From an uncultured Chloroflexus sp. (lineage in GTDB: Bacteria; Chloroflexota; Chloroflexia; Chloroflexales; Chloroflexaceae): DNA of 35,338 nt. Below, one piece after another: positions 8,202 to 15,842 of the stretch. Each line of letters begins with the position of its first letter. The first letter of the stretch is position 1. Under the pieces are notes generated by a model, which was not told the origin of the DNA, did not search any database, and worked only from the letters and a program-made list of their open reading frames with translations. Location: the NCBI RefSeq assembly GCF_937951745.1, contig NZ_CALFBQ010000078.1:1-35338 (forward strand), given 5' to 3'. The position numbers were made by a program, and so were the translations under genes.

Positions 8202-8286
8202 TTATCCCCATATATTCCACTACAAGAGATAGAAATGTGGATAACTAGCCGTACTTTGTGGATAATATTTGCATATCGGTGGATTA
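8202..8286. promoter_or_regulatory. DnaA-box cluster with 21-bp phasing
   Basis: TGTGGATAA, the complement of the consensus DnaA box TTATCCACA, occurs perfectly at 8236-8244 and 8257-8265. A two-mismatch copy, GGTGGATTA, lies at 8278-8286, so all three start exactly 21 bases apart. A one-mismatch box in the other orientation, TTATCCCCA, is at 8202-8210. The stretch is AT-rich relative to its surroundings. No dnaA or dnaN is nearby, so this may be a DnaA-regulated promoter or titration site rather than the main origin. The remainder of the 8287-8531 spacer holds only a small hairpin (8330-8344). Confidence 0.55.
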
Positions 8287-8531
8287 CAGGTTGATGACAG
8301 TTTAGTGCGCTTTCCGAATATCAGAGCGCGGGCGCGGAGCGCCCGAAGCCATCTCCTGATTCGCGGAATGCCATGCCTGAGTGGGGACGCATGACTTGCT
8401 CGCACAAGCGCCAGCCAATGTTGTGATCGGTAAAACCACTCTTGCAAGACGTAGATCACTTGCGCCCCAATCTATGCTATGCTGGGAAGGGAACCGAGCC
8501 GGGATCAATTGGCTGTCTTTCCCAAATCCGT

Positions 8532-9773
8532 ATGACCCTTATTCTGTTTGAAGATGAACAGTGGCGCCATTTTGCCACCTTGGTGCAGGCCCGTCCGGTC
8601 TTTGAGCTGCGTTGTGGCGCGTTTACCGCTCGCGAGCGGGCAGCGGTCATCCTTGGCCGCCCGGCGCGTGGATTGGCCCGTCCGCACCTGATGCCGCACT
8701 TTGGGCCGCCGGGAGGGTTGGCCGAGCTGCTCGCCACGAGCGATCCAATCCTGTTTGTGAATGGCCGCGCGCTTAATCTGGAGTGGTTGCCGGCGCTTGA
8801 CTGCGAGCCGGTGAATACGATGTACATCGTGGGTGAGACGTTACTCGGCGCGCGAGTGTCGCCAGCGCTGGCGAGCGCGATCATCTATGATCTGCGTGAG
8901 CAGCAGGGCGAGGCGGCGCGCAATGAGCTGGCGCGGTTTGCGCGGGTGGTGGAGGTGCAGGTTCCGGCAGCGTTGCTCGTTTACCCGTGGGATCTGATTA
9001 CTCAAGCCGGCGAGCAACTGATTCGCGATGAGCCGTTGCTCGCGCGCCAGTTACCGCTCTTTACGGCTGATCAGCCGCACGTGATCACGCATGGCCAGCG
9101 CGTTTATGTCGATCCGACGGCGCAGTTGGTTGGGCCGGTAGTGCTCGATAGCCGCGACGGGCCGGTGTTTGTCGAAGCGGCCCAGATCGAGCCGTTCAGC
9201 TATATTCAGGGGCCGGCCTATATCGGGCCGGGGACGCTAGTTGCCAGCGCGCGCATCCGAGCTGAAACCTGTCTCGGCCCGGTTTGCCGCGTCGGCGGTG
9301 AGGTCGAAGCATCGATCATTCAGGGATACTCGAACAAGCACCACGACGGCTTTCTCGGTCATAGCTGGCTGGGGGAATGGGTCAATATCGGCGCGATGAC
9401 GACCAATTCCGATCTGAAGAACAACTATGGTTCGGTGCGAGTGTTGCTTGAGGGGATCGGTCAAATCGATACCGGCATTCTCAAGTTGGGCTGTTTTCTG
9501 GCCGATCACGTCAAATTAGGGATTGGCTTGCATCTGACCGGCGGCACGATGATTGGCACCGGCTCGAACGTATTTGGCATGCACAGCGTACCCAAAAACG
9601 TGCCGCATTTTACGTGGGGCGGCGAGGTGTTTCGCGAGTACCGGATCGATACGATGATTAGCGTGGCCCGGATTGTGATGGCGCGGCGTAAACGCGAGCT
9701 GACGCCGAGCTACGAGCAGGTGCTGCGCAAGGCGTTTGAATTGACGCAGCCGGGCCGCGATGGTCTGGGGTGA
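8532..9773 (+). CDS. GlmU-like sugar nucleotidyltransferase/acetyltransferase
   Basis: The 413-residue product starts MTLILFEDEQWRHFATL. The opening LFEDEQW...RPVFELRCG...RERA is the hallmark of the alternative GlmU family (TIGR03991), which is proposed to make UDP-N-acetylglucosamine for cell-wall precursors. The C-terminal half is a left-handed beta-helix acetyltransferase with hexapeptide repeats (GPVVLDSRDGPVFVEAAQIEPFSYIQGPAYIGPG, HSWLGEWVNIGAMTTNSDLKNNYG). No SD precedes this ATG. A longer frame from 8442 exists, but its extra 30 residues do not look like family sequence. The gene is followed after 3 bases by selA, so co-transcription is likely. Confidence 0.85.
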   Translation: MTLILFEDEQWRHFATLVQARPVFELRCGAFTARERAAVILGRPARGLARPHLMPHFGPPGGLAELLATSDPILFVNGRALNLEWLPALDCEPVNTMYIVGETLLGARVSPALASAIIYDLREQQGEAARNELARFARVVEVQVPAALLVYPWDLITQAGEQLIRDEPLLARQLPLFTADQPHVITHGQRVYVDPTAQLVGPVVLDSRDGPVFVEAAQIEPFSYIQGPAYIGPGTLVASARIRAETCLGPVCRVGGEVEASIIQGYSNKHHDGFLGHSWLGEWVNIGAMTTNSDLKNNYGSVRVLLEGIGQIDTGILKLGCFLADHVKLGIGLHLTGGTMIGTGSNVFGMHSVPKNVPHFTWGGEVFREYRIDTMISVARIVMARRKRELTPSYEQVLRKAFELTQPGRDGLG

Positions 9774-9776
9774 GCG

Positions 9777-11135
9777 ATGTCGTTTCGTCATTTGCCGAGC
9801 GTTGATGCTTTGATCCGCGAGGTGCGCACTAGCCAGCCCGACGTGCCACACGAGCTGATTCGCGATGCGGCGCGGGCTGTGTTGGCGCAAGCACGGGCAG
9901 CGATTGCCGCTGGCAGCCCGCCGCCTAGTTTGCCGGTGTTAGTGGCAGCGGTGCATGCCGAGCTGGCGACGAACTTTGCCCCAAGCTTGCGCCCGTTGAT
10001 CAACGCCACCGGCGTCGTAATTCAGACCAACCTTGGCCGCGCCCCGCTCAGCGCCGCAGCGCGCGCAGCGATGCAGGCAGTAGGGGCAGGCTATAGCAAC
10101 CTTGAGTACGATCTGGCGGCAGGCGAACGCGGGTCGCGCCACGTCCATCTGGAATCGTTGCTGGTGCGGTTAACCGGCGCGGAAGCGGCGCTGGTGGTCA
10201 ACAACAATGCAGCGGCGGTCTATCTAGCTTTGATTGCGCTGGCCGCTGGGCGCGAAGTGATCATCTCGCGCGGGCAGGCAGTCGAGATCGGCGGCGGCTT
10301 TCGCATTCCCGATGTCTTGCGCGCGAGCGGGGCGACGCTGGTGGAAGTGGGTACCACCAACCGTACCTACGCCCGCGACTACGAAGCTGCCATCACCGAG
10401 CGCACCGCGCTGATCTTGCGCGTCCATGCCAGCAACTTCCGCTTAATTGGGTTTGTGCATGAGCCGAAGCTGGCCGAGCTGGCTGAAGTGGCGCACAAGC
10501 ACGGCTTACCGCTGCTCGACGATTTGGGCAGCGGAACGCTGATCGATACCCGCCAGTTTGGGTTGCAGGCCGAGCCGACGGTGCAAGCGAGCGTTGCCGC
10601 CGGGGCCGATCTGGTGACCTTTTCCGGCGACAAACTGCTCGGTGGGCCGCAGGCCGGCATTATCGTGGGCCGGCGCGATCTCGTTGGGCAATTGCGCCGC
10701 CACCCGCTCGCCCGTGCGCTACGGGTCGATAAGGGTACGATTGCCGGTTTGGCTGCCACGCTGCGCAGCTACCTGCGCGGCGCGGCTCTGCGTGAGATTC
10801 CGGTCTGGCAACTGATCAGCACGCCGGTGGCGGAATTGCAACGGCGGGCGGAAGCGATGGCAGCCACCCTAGTCGCTGCCGGCCTGTCGGCGCGCGCCAT
10901 CGCCTGCGAGAGCGCGATCGGCGGCGGATCGCTCCCCGGCGCGACCCAACCTAGCGCTGGCGTCGCGCTAGTTCCGGCGACCGGCACTGCCACGGCGTTA
11001 GCCGCGCGCTTGCGCGCCGGTGATCCGCCAGTCGTGGCCCGGATTATGGATGAGCAGGTCGTGTGCGACTTGCGCAGCGTCTTTCCCGCCGAAGACGCCA
11101 CGCTGAGCGAGGCGCTGATCGCGGCTTACCAGTAG
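9777..11135 (+). CDS. selA: L-seryl-tRNA(Sec) selenium transferase
   Basis: This 452-residue protein has the SelA family length. It catalyses the PLP-dependent conversion of seryl-tRNA(Sec) to selenocysteinyl-tRNA(Sec). The N-terminus SFRHLPSVDALI is typical. The PLP-binding lysine is Lys286 in TFSGDKLLGGPQAGI. NATGVVIQTNLGRAPLS and LLDDLGSGTLID are also family motifs. It begins 3 bases after the GlmU-like stop and is followed by a mocA-like gene. The partners selB, selC (tRNA-Sec) and selD are not in the window, so whether the organism really makes selenoproteins cannot be judged here. SelA-like paralogues with other amino-acid roles exist, but the motif set here is that of true SelA. Confidence 0.92.
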   Translation: MSFRHLPSVDALIREVRTSQPDVPHELIRDAARAVLAQARAAIAAGSPPPSLPVLVAAVHAELATNFAPSLRPLINATGVVIQTNLGRAPLSAAARAAMQAVGAGYSNLEYDLAAGERGSRHVHLESLLVRLTGAEAALVVNNNAAAVYLALIALAAGREVIISRGQAVEIGGGFRIPDVLRASGATLVEVGTTNRTYARDYEAAITERTALILRVHASNFRLIGFVHEPKLAELAEVAHKHGLPLLDDLGSGTLIDTRQFGLQAEPTVQASVAAGADLVTFSGDKLLGGPQAGIIVGRRDLVGQLRRHPLARALRVDKGTIAGLAATLRSYLRGAALREIPVWQLISTPVAELQRRAEAMAATLVAAGLSARAIACESAIGGGSLPGATQPSAGVALVPATGTATALAARLRAGDPPVVARIMDEQVVCDLRSVFPAEDATLSEALIAAYQ

Positions 11136-11213
11136 CGTGGGCGCGAAGGTGCGCGCGGGGGATTGCGTTGCCGAGCGAGGGCAGAGCGGCGCGCTGCCCA
11201 ACAAGGTGACACC

Positions 11214-11798
11214 ATGAAGATCGTCGGTCTCTTGCTGGCTGCTGGCCAATCGACCCGGATGGGCCAACCCAAGCAGTTGCTAGTTTGGAAAGGCCGGCCA
11301 CTGGTCGCGCATATCGCTACCGAAGCGTTAGCCAGCCAACTGGCCGGACTTACCGTTGTGGTTGGCGCCGCCGAAGCGCAGGTGCGGGTCGCGTTGCGCG
11401 ATCTGTCGGTGCAGATCGTCACCAACTCGGCTTATGCCGAAGGGTTAGGTACCTCGCTCGCCGTAGGGTTGCGCGCGTTGCCGGCCGATACCACTGCGGC
11501 GATGGTCTTGCTGGTTGATCAACCGCTGGTGACGGTGCGGCTCATCAACGAATTGATCAACGCCTATCGCGCCGTGCCGGCGGCACTCGCGCTCGTGCCC
11601 GTCTACCGCAGCCAGCGCGGTAACCCCGTGATCATCGCTGCCGACCTCTTCGCCGAGCTGACAACGCTGCGCGGCGACGCCGGCGCCCGCGCTGTCTTCA
11701 ATCGTTACACCGATCAGATCGTCTGGCATGAAACGAACGATCCGGCGGTGATAACCGACGCCGATACGCCGGAAGCGTGGCGCGCACTGCAAGAGTAG
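11214..11798 (+). CDS. mocA: MobA/MocA-like nucleotidyltransferase
   Basis: The 194-residue product starts MKIVGLLLAAGQSTRMGQPKQLL, with AAGGTGA about 5 bases before the ATG. LLAAGxSxRMGxPKxLL is the nucleotide-binding signature of the MobA/MocA group, which attaches CMP or GMP to molybdopterin. VLLVDQPLV and RGNPVIIAADLF are the usual Mg-binding and substrate segments. The xanthine-dehydrogenase accessory type (MocA, CTP:molybdopterin cytidylyltransferase) fits best, but related enzymes act on other sugar phosphates, so the symbol is tentative. It follows selA after 78 bases on the same strand. A Mo-enzyme gene lies nearby but diverges. Confidence 0.8.
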   Translation: MKIVGLLLAAGQSTRMGQPKQLLVWKGRPLVAHIATEALASQLAGLTVVVGAAEAQVRVALRDLSVQIVTNSAYAEGLGTSLAVGLRALPADTTAAMVLLVDQPLVTVRLINELINAYRAVPAALALVPVYRSQRGNPVIIAADLFAELTTLRGDAGARAVFNRYTDQIVWHETNDPAVITDADTPEAWRALQE

Positions 11799-11848
11799 TG
11801 TGACGCCGTAACGTCGCAGCGGACGGCGAACGCAGCCCAAATAAGATA

Positions 11849-11857
11849 TGGTATAAT
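11849..11857 (+). promoter_or_regulatory. Extended -10 promoter of the rpsF-ssb operon
   Basis: TGGTATAAT is a perfect extended -10 (TATAAT at 11852-11857). The hexamer 17 bases upstream (AACGCA) is a poor -35. Transcription from about 11864 would give a leader of about 115 bases. The identical TGGTATAAT precedes the helicase gene at 35229-35221. Confidence 0.65.
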
Positions 11858-11871
11858 CGCATGATGTCACG

Positions 11872-11960
11872 TGGGAGCGTGAACAGGAATACGCTCCCAA
11901 TCGTCTTTCTGTTCCGCCGTTGCGTCCGGATCGCGCCGCTGGGCGAGAGGCGAGCGGAAC
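11872..11960 (+). promoter_or_regulatory. Structured 5' leader of rpsF
   Basis: The leader holds two perfect stems. One is TGGGAGCGT with ACGCTCCCA (9 bp, 10-base loop, 11872-11899). The other is GTTCCGC (11911-11917) with GCGGAAC (11954-11960), enclosing a GC-rich loop with CCG triplets. rpsF leaders in many bacteria bind the S6:S18 complex for feedback control. This one may be such an element, but I have not matched its consensus. Confidence 0.45.
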
Positions 11961-11979
11961 ATCACCAGAGGAGGCTTTT

Positions 11980-12393
11980 GTGCGCGATCGTCGTCGAGAG
12001 TACGAGCTAGTCATCATCATTAGCCCGCTCTTCGCCAACGAAGAGGGGATCAACGCCAACATCGACCGTGTCAAGCAGACGGTCGAGCAACTGGGGGGCC
12101 AAGTCAACACCGTGAGCCAATCGTCGCCGTGGGGGCGCCGCAAGCTGGCTTACCCGATCCGCGAGTATGTGACCGGCGAAGCCAGCCGCCGCAGCTTCAC
12201 CGAGGGGTATTACGTCTTCTTCACCCTCACCTTGAGCGCGTCGAAGGTGGCCGAATTGGATCGGGCGATTCGGTTGAACGACAACATCTTACGCCACTTG
12301 TTGGTGTTGGTTGAGGACAAAGCCACTCAGTCGAGCCTCGTCGAGCCGGTCGAGCCGGAGTCAGAGGAAGAGCCGGCGCTGAGCGACGAATAA
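11980..12393 (+). CDS. rpsF: 30S ribosomal protein S6 (bS6)
   Basis: The 137-residue protein begins at a GTG with AGGAGG 5 bases upstream; an earlier TTG start lacks support. YELVIIISPLF, SPWGRRKLAYPI and GYYVFFTLTL...RLNDNILRHLLV cover the S6 ferredoxin-like fold. S6 binds 16S rRNA with S18 in the platform of the small subunit. The C-terminal tail is acidic (PESEEEPALSDE). It is followed by ssb after 53 bases. The usual third member, rpsR, is not next to ssb here. Confidence 0.95.
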   Translation: MRDRRREYELVIIISPLFANEEGINANIDRVKQTVEQLGGQVNTVSQSSPWGRRKLAYPIREYVTGEASRRSFTEGYYVFFTLTLSASKVAELDRAIRLNDNILRHLLVLVEDKATQSSLVEPVEPESEEEPALSDE

Positions 12394-12446
12394 CACTTGC
12401 GCCAGCGTGCCGGTGAAGACAGCAGTTCGTCGTGGTGGAGGGCGCC

Positions 12447-12866
12447 ATGGCGCGTGATTTAAATAAAGTCTTGATCATTGGTCGCCTTGGCGCCGATCCT
12501 GAACTACGCTACACTGCTACCGGCACGCCGGTGACTACCTTTCGGGTCGCTGCCAGCCGTCAATGGCGCGATCCCAACGGCAATCTACACGATGAGACTG
12601 AATGGTTTCATATCGTTGCGTGGAACCGATTGGCCGAAATCTGCCACCAGTATCTGAGCCGGGGAGCGCGGGTGTACATCGAGGGCCGCTTGCAAACGCG
12701 GACGTGGGAAGATGCCCAAACTGGGCAAGCTCGTTCGCGGGTGGAAGTGGTTGCGCAAGATATGATCTTGCTTGAGCAGCGCGAATCGCGCACCGACGAC
12801 TCACCGTCACGACCGCCCCGTCGCGAACCGCCGCCAGATATTAGTGATGATGATATTCCATTCTAG
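12447..12866 (+). CDS. ssb: Single-stranded DNA-binding protein
   Basis: The 139-residue product starts MARDLNKVLIIGRLGADPELRYT. GGAGGG lies shortly before the ATG; a GTG five codons upstream is an alternative. The OB fold spans residues of about 4-105 (TPVTTFRVAA, DETEWFHIVAWNRLAEICHQYLSRGARVYIEG). A Pro/Arg-rich linker leads to the acidic tip DDDIPF, which recruits replication and repair partners. It coats single-stranded DNA as a tetramer. Its place after rpsF is conserved in bacteria. Confidence 0.95.
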   Translation: MARDLNKVLIIGRLGADPELRYTATGTPVTTFRVAASRQWRDPNGNLHDETEWFHIVAWNRLAEICHQYLSRGARVYIEGRLQTRTWEDAQTGQARSRVEVVAQDMILLEQRESRTDDSPSRPPRREPPPDISDDDIPF

Positions 12867-12869
12867 CCT

Positions 12870-14396
12870 ATGTCACAAACACCCAAGCCGCCACGGAGCG
12901 TAAAAGCGCCGGCGCAACCTCCCGCGCCGCGTCGCCCATCGCGCCGCCGTCTCGAAGAAGAGCGCCGTCAGCGTCTGGTCATTATCGCTACGGCGAGTGC
13001 GCTGGCGATTGCCCTATTAGCTATCGTCAGCGGGTTGATCTACGAACAACTGTGGATTCCCAGCCGGCCAGTGGCGCAGGTTGGTGCAGCGACCCTCACC
13101 CGCAGCGATTACTGGCGCGAACGTCGCCTTGCCTACGCCCGCGAGATCTATCAGAATTTCCAGTTGCTCGATCTGTTTGGAGCCAGCAACCCACAGATTG
13201 CCCAGCAGTTTCAGGGGCGCAGCATCGTGATCGATCAGCAGATCCGCGGGTTGCGCAATACCGCGATTGAAGATCGGATCGTTTCGGATTGGATTGATCG
13301 GCAGCTTAAACAGCGGGCTGCGGCTGACTTTGGTATCACGATCAGCGACGATGCGGCAATCCAAGAAGCGGTTGCCGATTTGTCCTTTATCTTCATCCCG
13401 CCGCTGCCCGAACCAACTCCGACGCCTGATCCGAATGTAACACCATCGCCGACGGTTGATCCGGCGGCGACAGCAACGCCAGAACCGACGGCGACGCCAT
13501 CGCCGACTCCCGGTGGGCCAACGCCAACCCCAGAACCGTCGCCGACGCCGTTCCCAACCTTTACACCAGTGCCAACACCCCAACCCGCTGAGGCGCGCAC
13601 GCAGTTTGATCAGATTATCGACGAGATTTATCGCCGTTACGAGCTTGAGCTAATCACTACTGAAGCAAATCCGGAGCTGAGCAAAGACGAGTTCCGCCAA
13701 GCGTTGCTCGACCAGTACCGCGATCGGTTGCTCAACAATCAGATTCAGGCCCGGCTGGTGCCGGAAGAAACCTTCGTTGCCAGCACTGAGCCAGAGCGGG
13801 TGCGCGCGCGCCAGATCTTGATCGCGGTCAACCCGCCGGCAGATGCGACGACCGAGCAGATCGATGCGGCCTTTGCTGCGGCGTTGCCGGCTGCGCAAGA
13901 GCTGGCCGACCAATTGCGGTCCGGTGCCGATTTTGCGACGCTGGCCGCCGAACGTTCGGACGATCCCGGTTCGCGCGAGAATGGGGGCGACATCGGTTCG
14001 TTTGATCGCAATGGCTTTGCCGATAACGGTGCTACCTACCCGCCGGAACTGGTGCAGGCTGCCTTCGCGTTGCCGGTGAACCAAATCAGCGATCCGATCC
14101 GAACCCAGTTTGGCTGGCATATTCTGGAAGTGACGGATCAGACGATCCCGTCGAAAGAGGATCAGTTGCAGAAGGCGCGCACCGAAGCGTTCGATCGTTG
14201 GATTGCTGAGCAACGGGCTGCAGCCGACGTGCGGCGCTTCCCCGAGCCAACGCCGACGCCGACGCCATTCCCAACTGAGCCGGTTCCGACATTGGTGCCG
14301 ACCTATTTGCCCGGCCCGCCGACCCCGTTGCCAACGCCGACGCCAGAGCCGACCGTTGCGGTCACACCGGAGCCGACGGCGACGGTGACGCCGTAA
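12870..14396 (+). CDS. Membrane-anchored parvulin-type peptidyl-prolyl isomerase
   Basis: This is a 508-residue protein that begins 3 bases after the ssb stop. Residues 1-35 are basic and Pro-rich, followed by one membrane helix (about 36-56), so the rest lies outside the membrane. A SurA/PrsA-like chaperone region (about 60-170) is interrupted by a Pro/Thr-rich stretch (about 172-240). The parvulin domain (about 310-425) reads [34 protein letters not shown], then [11 protein letters not shown] second Pro/Thr-rich tail ends the protein. It should assist folding of exported proteins. The Pro/Thr linkers look like cell-wall-spanning spacers. The usual rpsR position is taken by this gene. Confidence 0.9.
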   Translation: MSQTPKPPRSVKAPAQPPAPRRPSRRRLEEERRQRLVIIATASALAIALLAIVSGLIYEQLWIPSRPVAQVGAATLTRSDYWRERRLAYAREIYQNFQLLDLFGASNPQIAQQFQGRSIVIDQQIRGLRNTAIEDRIVSDWIDRQLKQRAAADFGITISDDAAIQEAVADLSFIFIPPLPEPTPTPDPNVTPSPTVDPAATATPEPTATPSPTPGGPTPTPEPSPTPFPTFTPVPTPQPAEARTQFDQIIDEIYRRYELELITTEANPELSKDEFRQALLDQYRDRLLNNQIQARLVPEETFVASTEPERVRARQILIAVNPPADATTEQIDAAFAAALPAAQELADQLRSGADFATLAAERSDDPGSRENGGDIGSFDRNGFADNGATYPPELVQAAFALPVNQISDPIRTQFGWHILEVTDQTIPSKEDQLQKARTEAFDRWIAEQRAAADVRRFPEPTPTPTPFPTEPVPTLVPTYLPGPPTPLPTPTPEPTVAVTPEPTATVTP

Positions 14397-14438
14397 TTGG
14401 GGAGCGCCGGTTTCGTGAAGGGTGCGTTTGACATCCTC

Positions 14439-14481
14439 AGGGATGGAGTGCGGCAGGTAAAAACTCCCGCACTCCATCCCT
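14439..14481. terminator. Long hairpin after the rpsF-ssb-isomerase operon
   Basis: A perfect 15-bp stem (AGGGATGGAGTGCGG with CCGCACTCCATCCCT) has a 13-base loop. It follows the isomerase stop by about 40 bases. No T-tract comes after it, so it may also be a dispersed palindrome acting as a processing or termination site. Confidence 0.55.
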
Positions 14482-14576
14482 AGGCAGTGCGGCTCGTTTG
14501 ATGAGATGAGGGACGCAATTGCTGCCACAGACCGGCAATGATGCTATTGCGGGCCTGATTGGCTTCATGACGCACT

Positions 14577-15494
14577 ATGCAACGCTGGCGACCAATAGCA
14601 ACAGCTCGTATCTGGCTTGGTCTTATTCTTGCCGTTGTGAGCGCAGCGGGGGCAGGTTGGCTGTTGTTTATGATGAGGGCGGCGCTGAGCGGGCCGCCAG
14701 AGCAGTGGCCGATTGACGGCTGGCTGTTTGGGCAGGCTGTACTGGTGCTTGGCTTGCTAGTGTTGGCCGGTTTCCTCCTCTACCGGACTGCTGCTGCGTT
14801 GACCTTACGGTATAGCCTTGACCGCAATGGGTTGTACATCCAGTGGCTGGGCAGCCGCACAGTCATTCCACTTACCCTGATCGATCGGGTTGAACAGGGC
14901 GCGTTAGCGATCGGCAGTTGGCGTACAGCATTGGCGAGCATCGGCTATTACCATGGCCGGGTACAGACCCATGACGGCATTGTCATTCATCGCTTTACCA
15001 CCCGGCCATTGGCCGAAGCATTAGTGATCTACGCCGGCAATGAAGCCTACGCCATTTCTCCCACCGACCAAGCCGGCTTCGTGCAAGAATTAGAGCAGCG
15101 ACGGCGGCTTGGCGCCATTCAAGCGTTGGCTCCCGGCATTGAAGTTGCCCGCTTTCTGGTCTACGACTTCTGGGCCGATCCGGTCATCCGGCGATTGTTA
15201 CTCGTGACGCTCATTCTTAATCTGGGCTTGTTTGGGGCGATTGCGGTCATCTATCCCTCGTTGCCGCCTCAGATCGCATGGCGGGGTGACCAAATTGGCG
15301 CTGCCGCCGAATTAGCCCCGCGCATCCGTATCTTCTTCTTGCCAGTAGCGGCGGTGCTGACCGCGCTGTTCAATCTCGTTGGCGGTCTGATCGTCTACCG
15401 GCGCAGCCCCTTGGCTGCCCGTCTCTTGCAAGCCTTTTCGGTCGGTGTGCAGTTCTTCTTTGCGATTGCGACAATCGCTGTGTTGCGATCGTGA
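14577..15494 (+). CDS. Membrane protein with PH-like domain
   Basis: The 305-residue product has hydrophobic segments near residues 10-33, 50-70, 206-228, 253-275 and 285-303. Between the second and third lies a soluble part of about 130 residues. The segment YSLDRNGLYIQWLGSRTVIPLTLIDRVE, then YYHGRVQTHDGIVIHRFTTRPLAEALVIYAGNEAYAISPTD, resembles bacterial PH (DUF304-like) domains, which follow the pattern strand, turn, IPL...I. The C-terminal part, including the phrase IYPSLPPQIAW, recalls DUF1648-type helices. The function is unknown. No SD precedes the ATG, so the start is only moderately sure. Confidence 0.75.
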   Translation: MQRWRPIATARIWLGLILAVVSAAGAGWLLFMMRAALSGPPEQWPIDGWLFGQAVLVLGLLVLAGFLLYRTAAALTLRYSLDRNGLYIQWLGSRTVIPLTLIDRVEQGALAIGSWRTALASIGYYHGRVQTHDGIVIHRFTTRPLAEALVIYAGNEAYAISPTDQAGFVQELEQRRRLGAIQALAPGIEVARFLVYDFWADPVIRRLLLVTLILNLGLFGAIAVIYPSLPPQIAWRGDQIGAAAELAPRIRIFFLPVAAVLTALFNLVGGLIVYRRSPLAARLLQAFSVGVQFFFAIATIAVLRS

Positions 15495-15523
15495 GCCGTT
15501 AGCTGCTGGTCGTTGACGCCACG

Positions 15524-15630
15524 TTCATTTGCCTTGAAAATTATCTAATCGCGTGGCAATAACGGTAGGTCTCAAACTTACCCCTACCTTTTCATTTGCC
15601 TTGACAACCATCCAACCAGCGTGGTACGAT
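15524..15630 (+). promoter_or_regulatory. Tandem duplicated promoters of the ABC importer
   Basis: Two copies of TTCATTTGCCTTGA (15524-15537 and 15591-15604), 67 bases apart, each carry a promoter. P1 is TTGAAA (15534-15539), 17 bases, CAATAA (15557-15562). P2 is TTGACA (15601-15606), 18 bases, TACGAT (15625-15630). The downstream parts, GCGTGG in each copy, also match. P2 has the stronger -35. Confidence 0.6.
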
Positions 15631-15663
15631 CGCTCTATCGAATGAGGGAATGTTCCACATAAA

Positions 15664-15720
15664 CTACCTGTATTGCCCGCTCCGTTTCGGTACTGTACCC
15701 GAATCAGGTAGAAAGGAGGT
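15664..15720 (+). promoter_or_regulatory. Hairpin leader with orphan Shine-Dalgarno
   Basis: CTACCTG (15664-15670) pairs perfectly with CAGGTAG (15705-15711). Immediately after the stem is AAAGGAGGT (15712-15720), nearly the full anti-SD complement, but no ATG, GTG or TTG lies within 14 bases of it. A 34-codon frame from ATG 15742 ends at TGA 15844-15846, overlapping the start of the binding protein as ATGA. The site may load ribosomes or control the operon. Confidence 0.4.
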
Positions 15721-15842
15721 CAGGGACGCAGGCTGTTGGCAATGTTCCTCGCATGGATACCCGTAACGATGGTGCAATTCAGGTGTCATTTCCCCGATTC
15801 GATAGGTTTCGCTGTTTTACAGATGCTACAAGGAGTGTGGCG

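Noticed and set aside
8202-8286. Calling the DnaA-box cluster the replication origin outright
   Set aside because: No dnaA, dnaN or other origin-linked gene is present, and skew cannot be judged from this window.
11136-11213. Gap after selA searched for tRNA-Sec or a SECIS-like hairpin
   Set aside because: No cloverleaf, GTTCRA loop or extended stem was found.
13017-13653. Long minus-strand and alternative frames over the Pro/Thr-rich isomerase region
   Set aside because: They are shadows of the repetitive codons in the real gene; they have no SD and biased composition.
14439-14481. Hairpin considered as an IS200/IS605-type element end
   Set aside because: There is no transposase fragment and no matching second end nearby.
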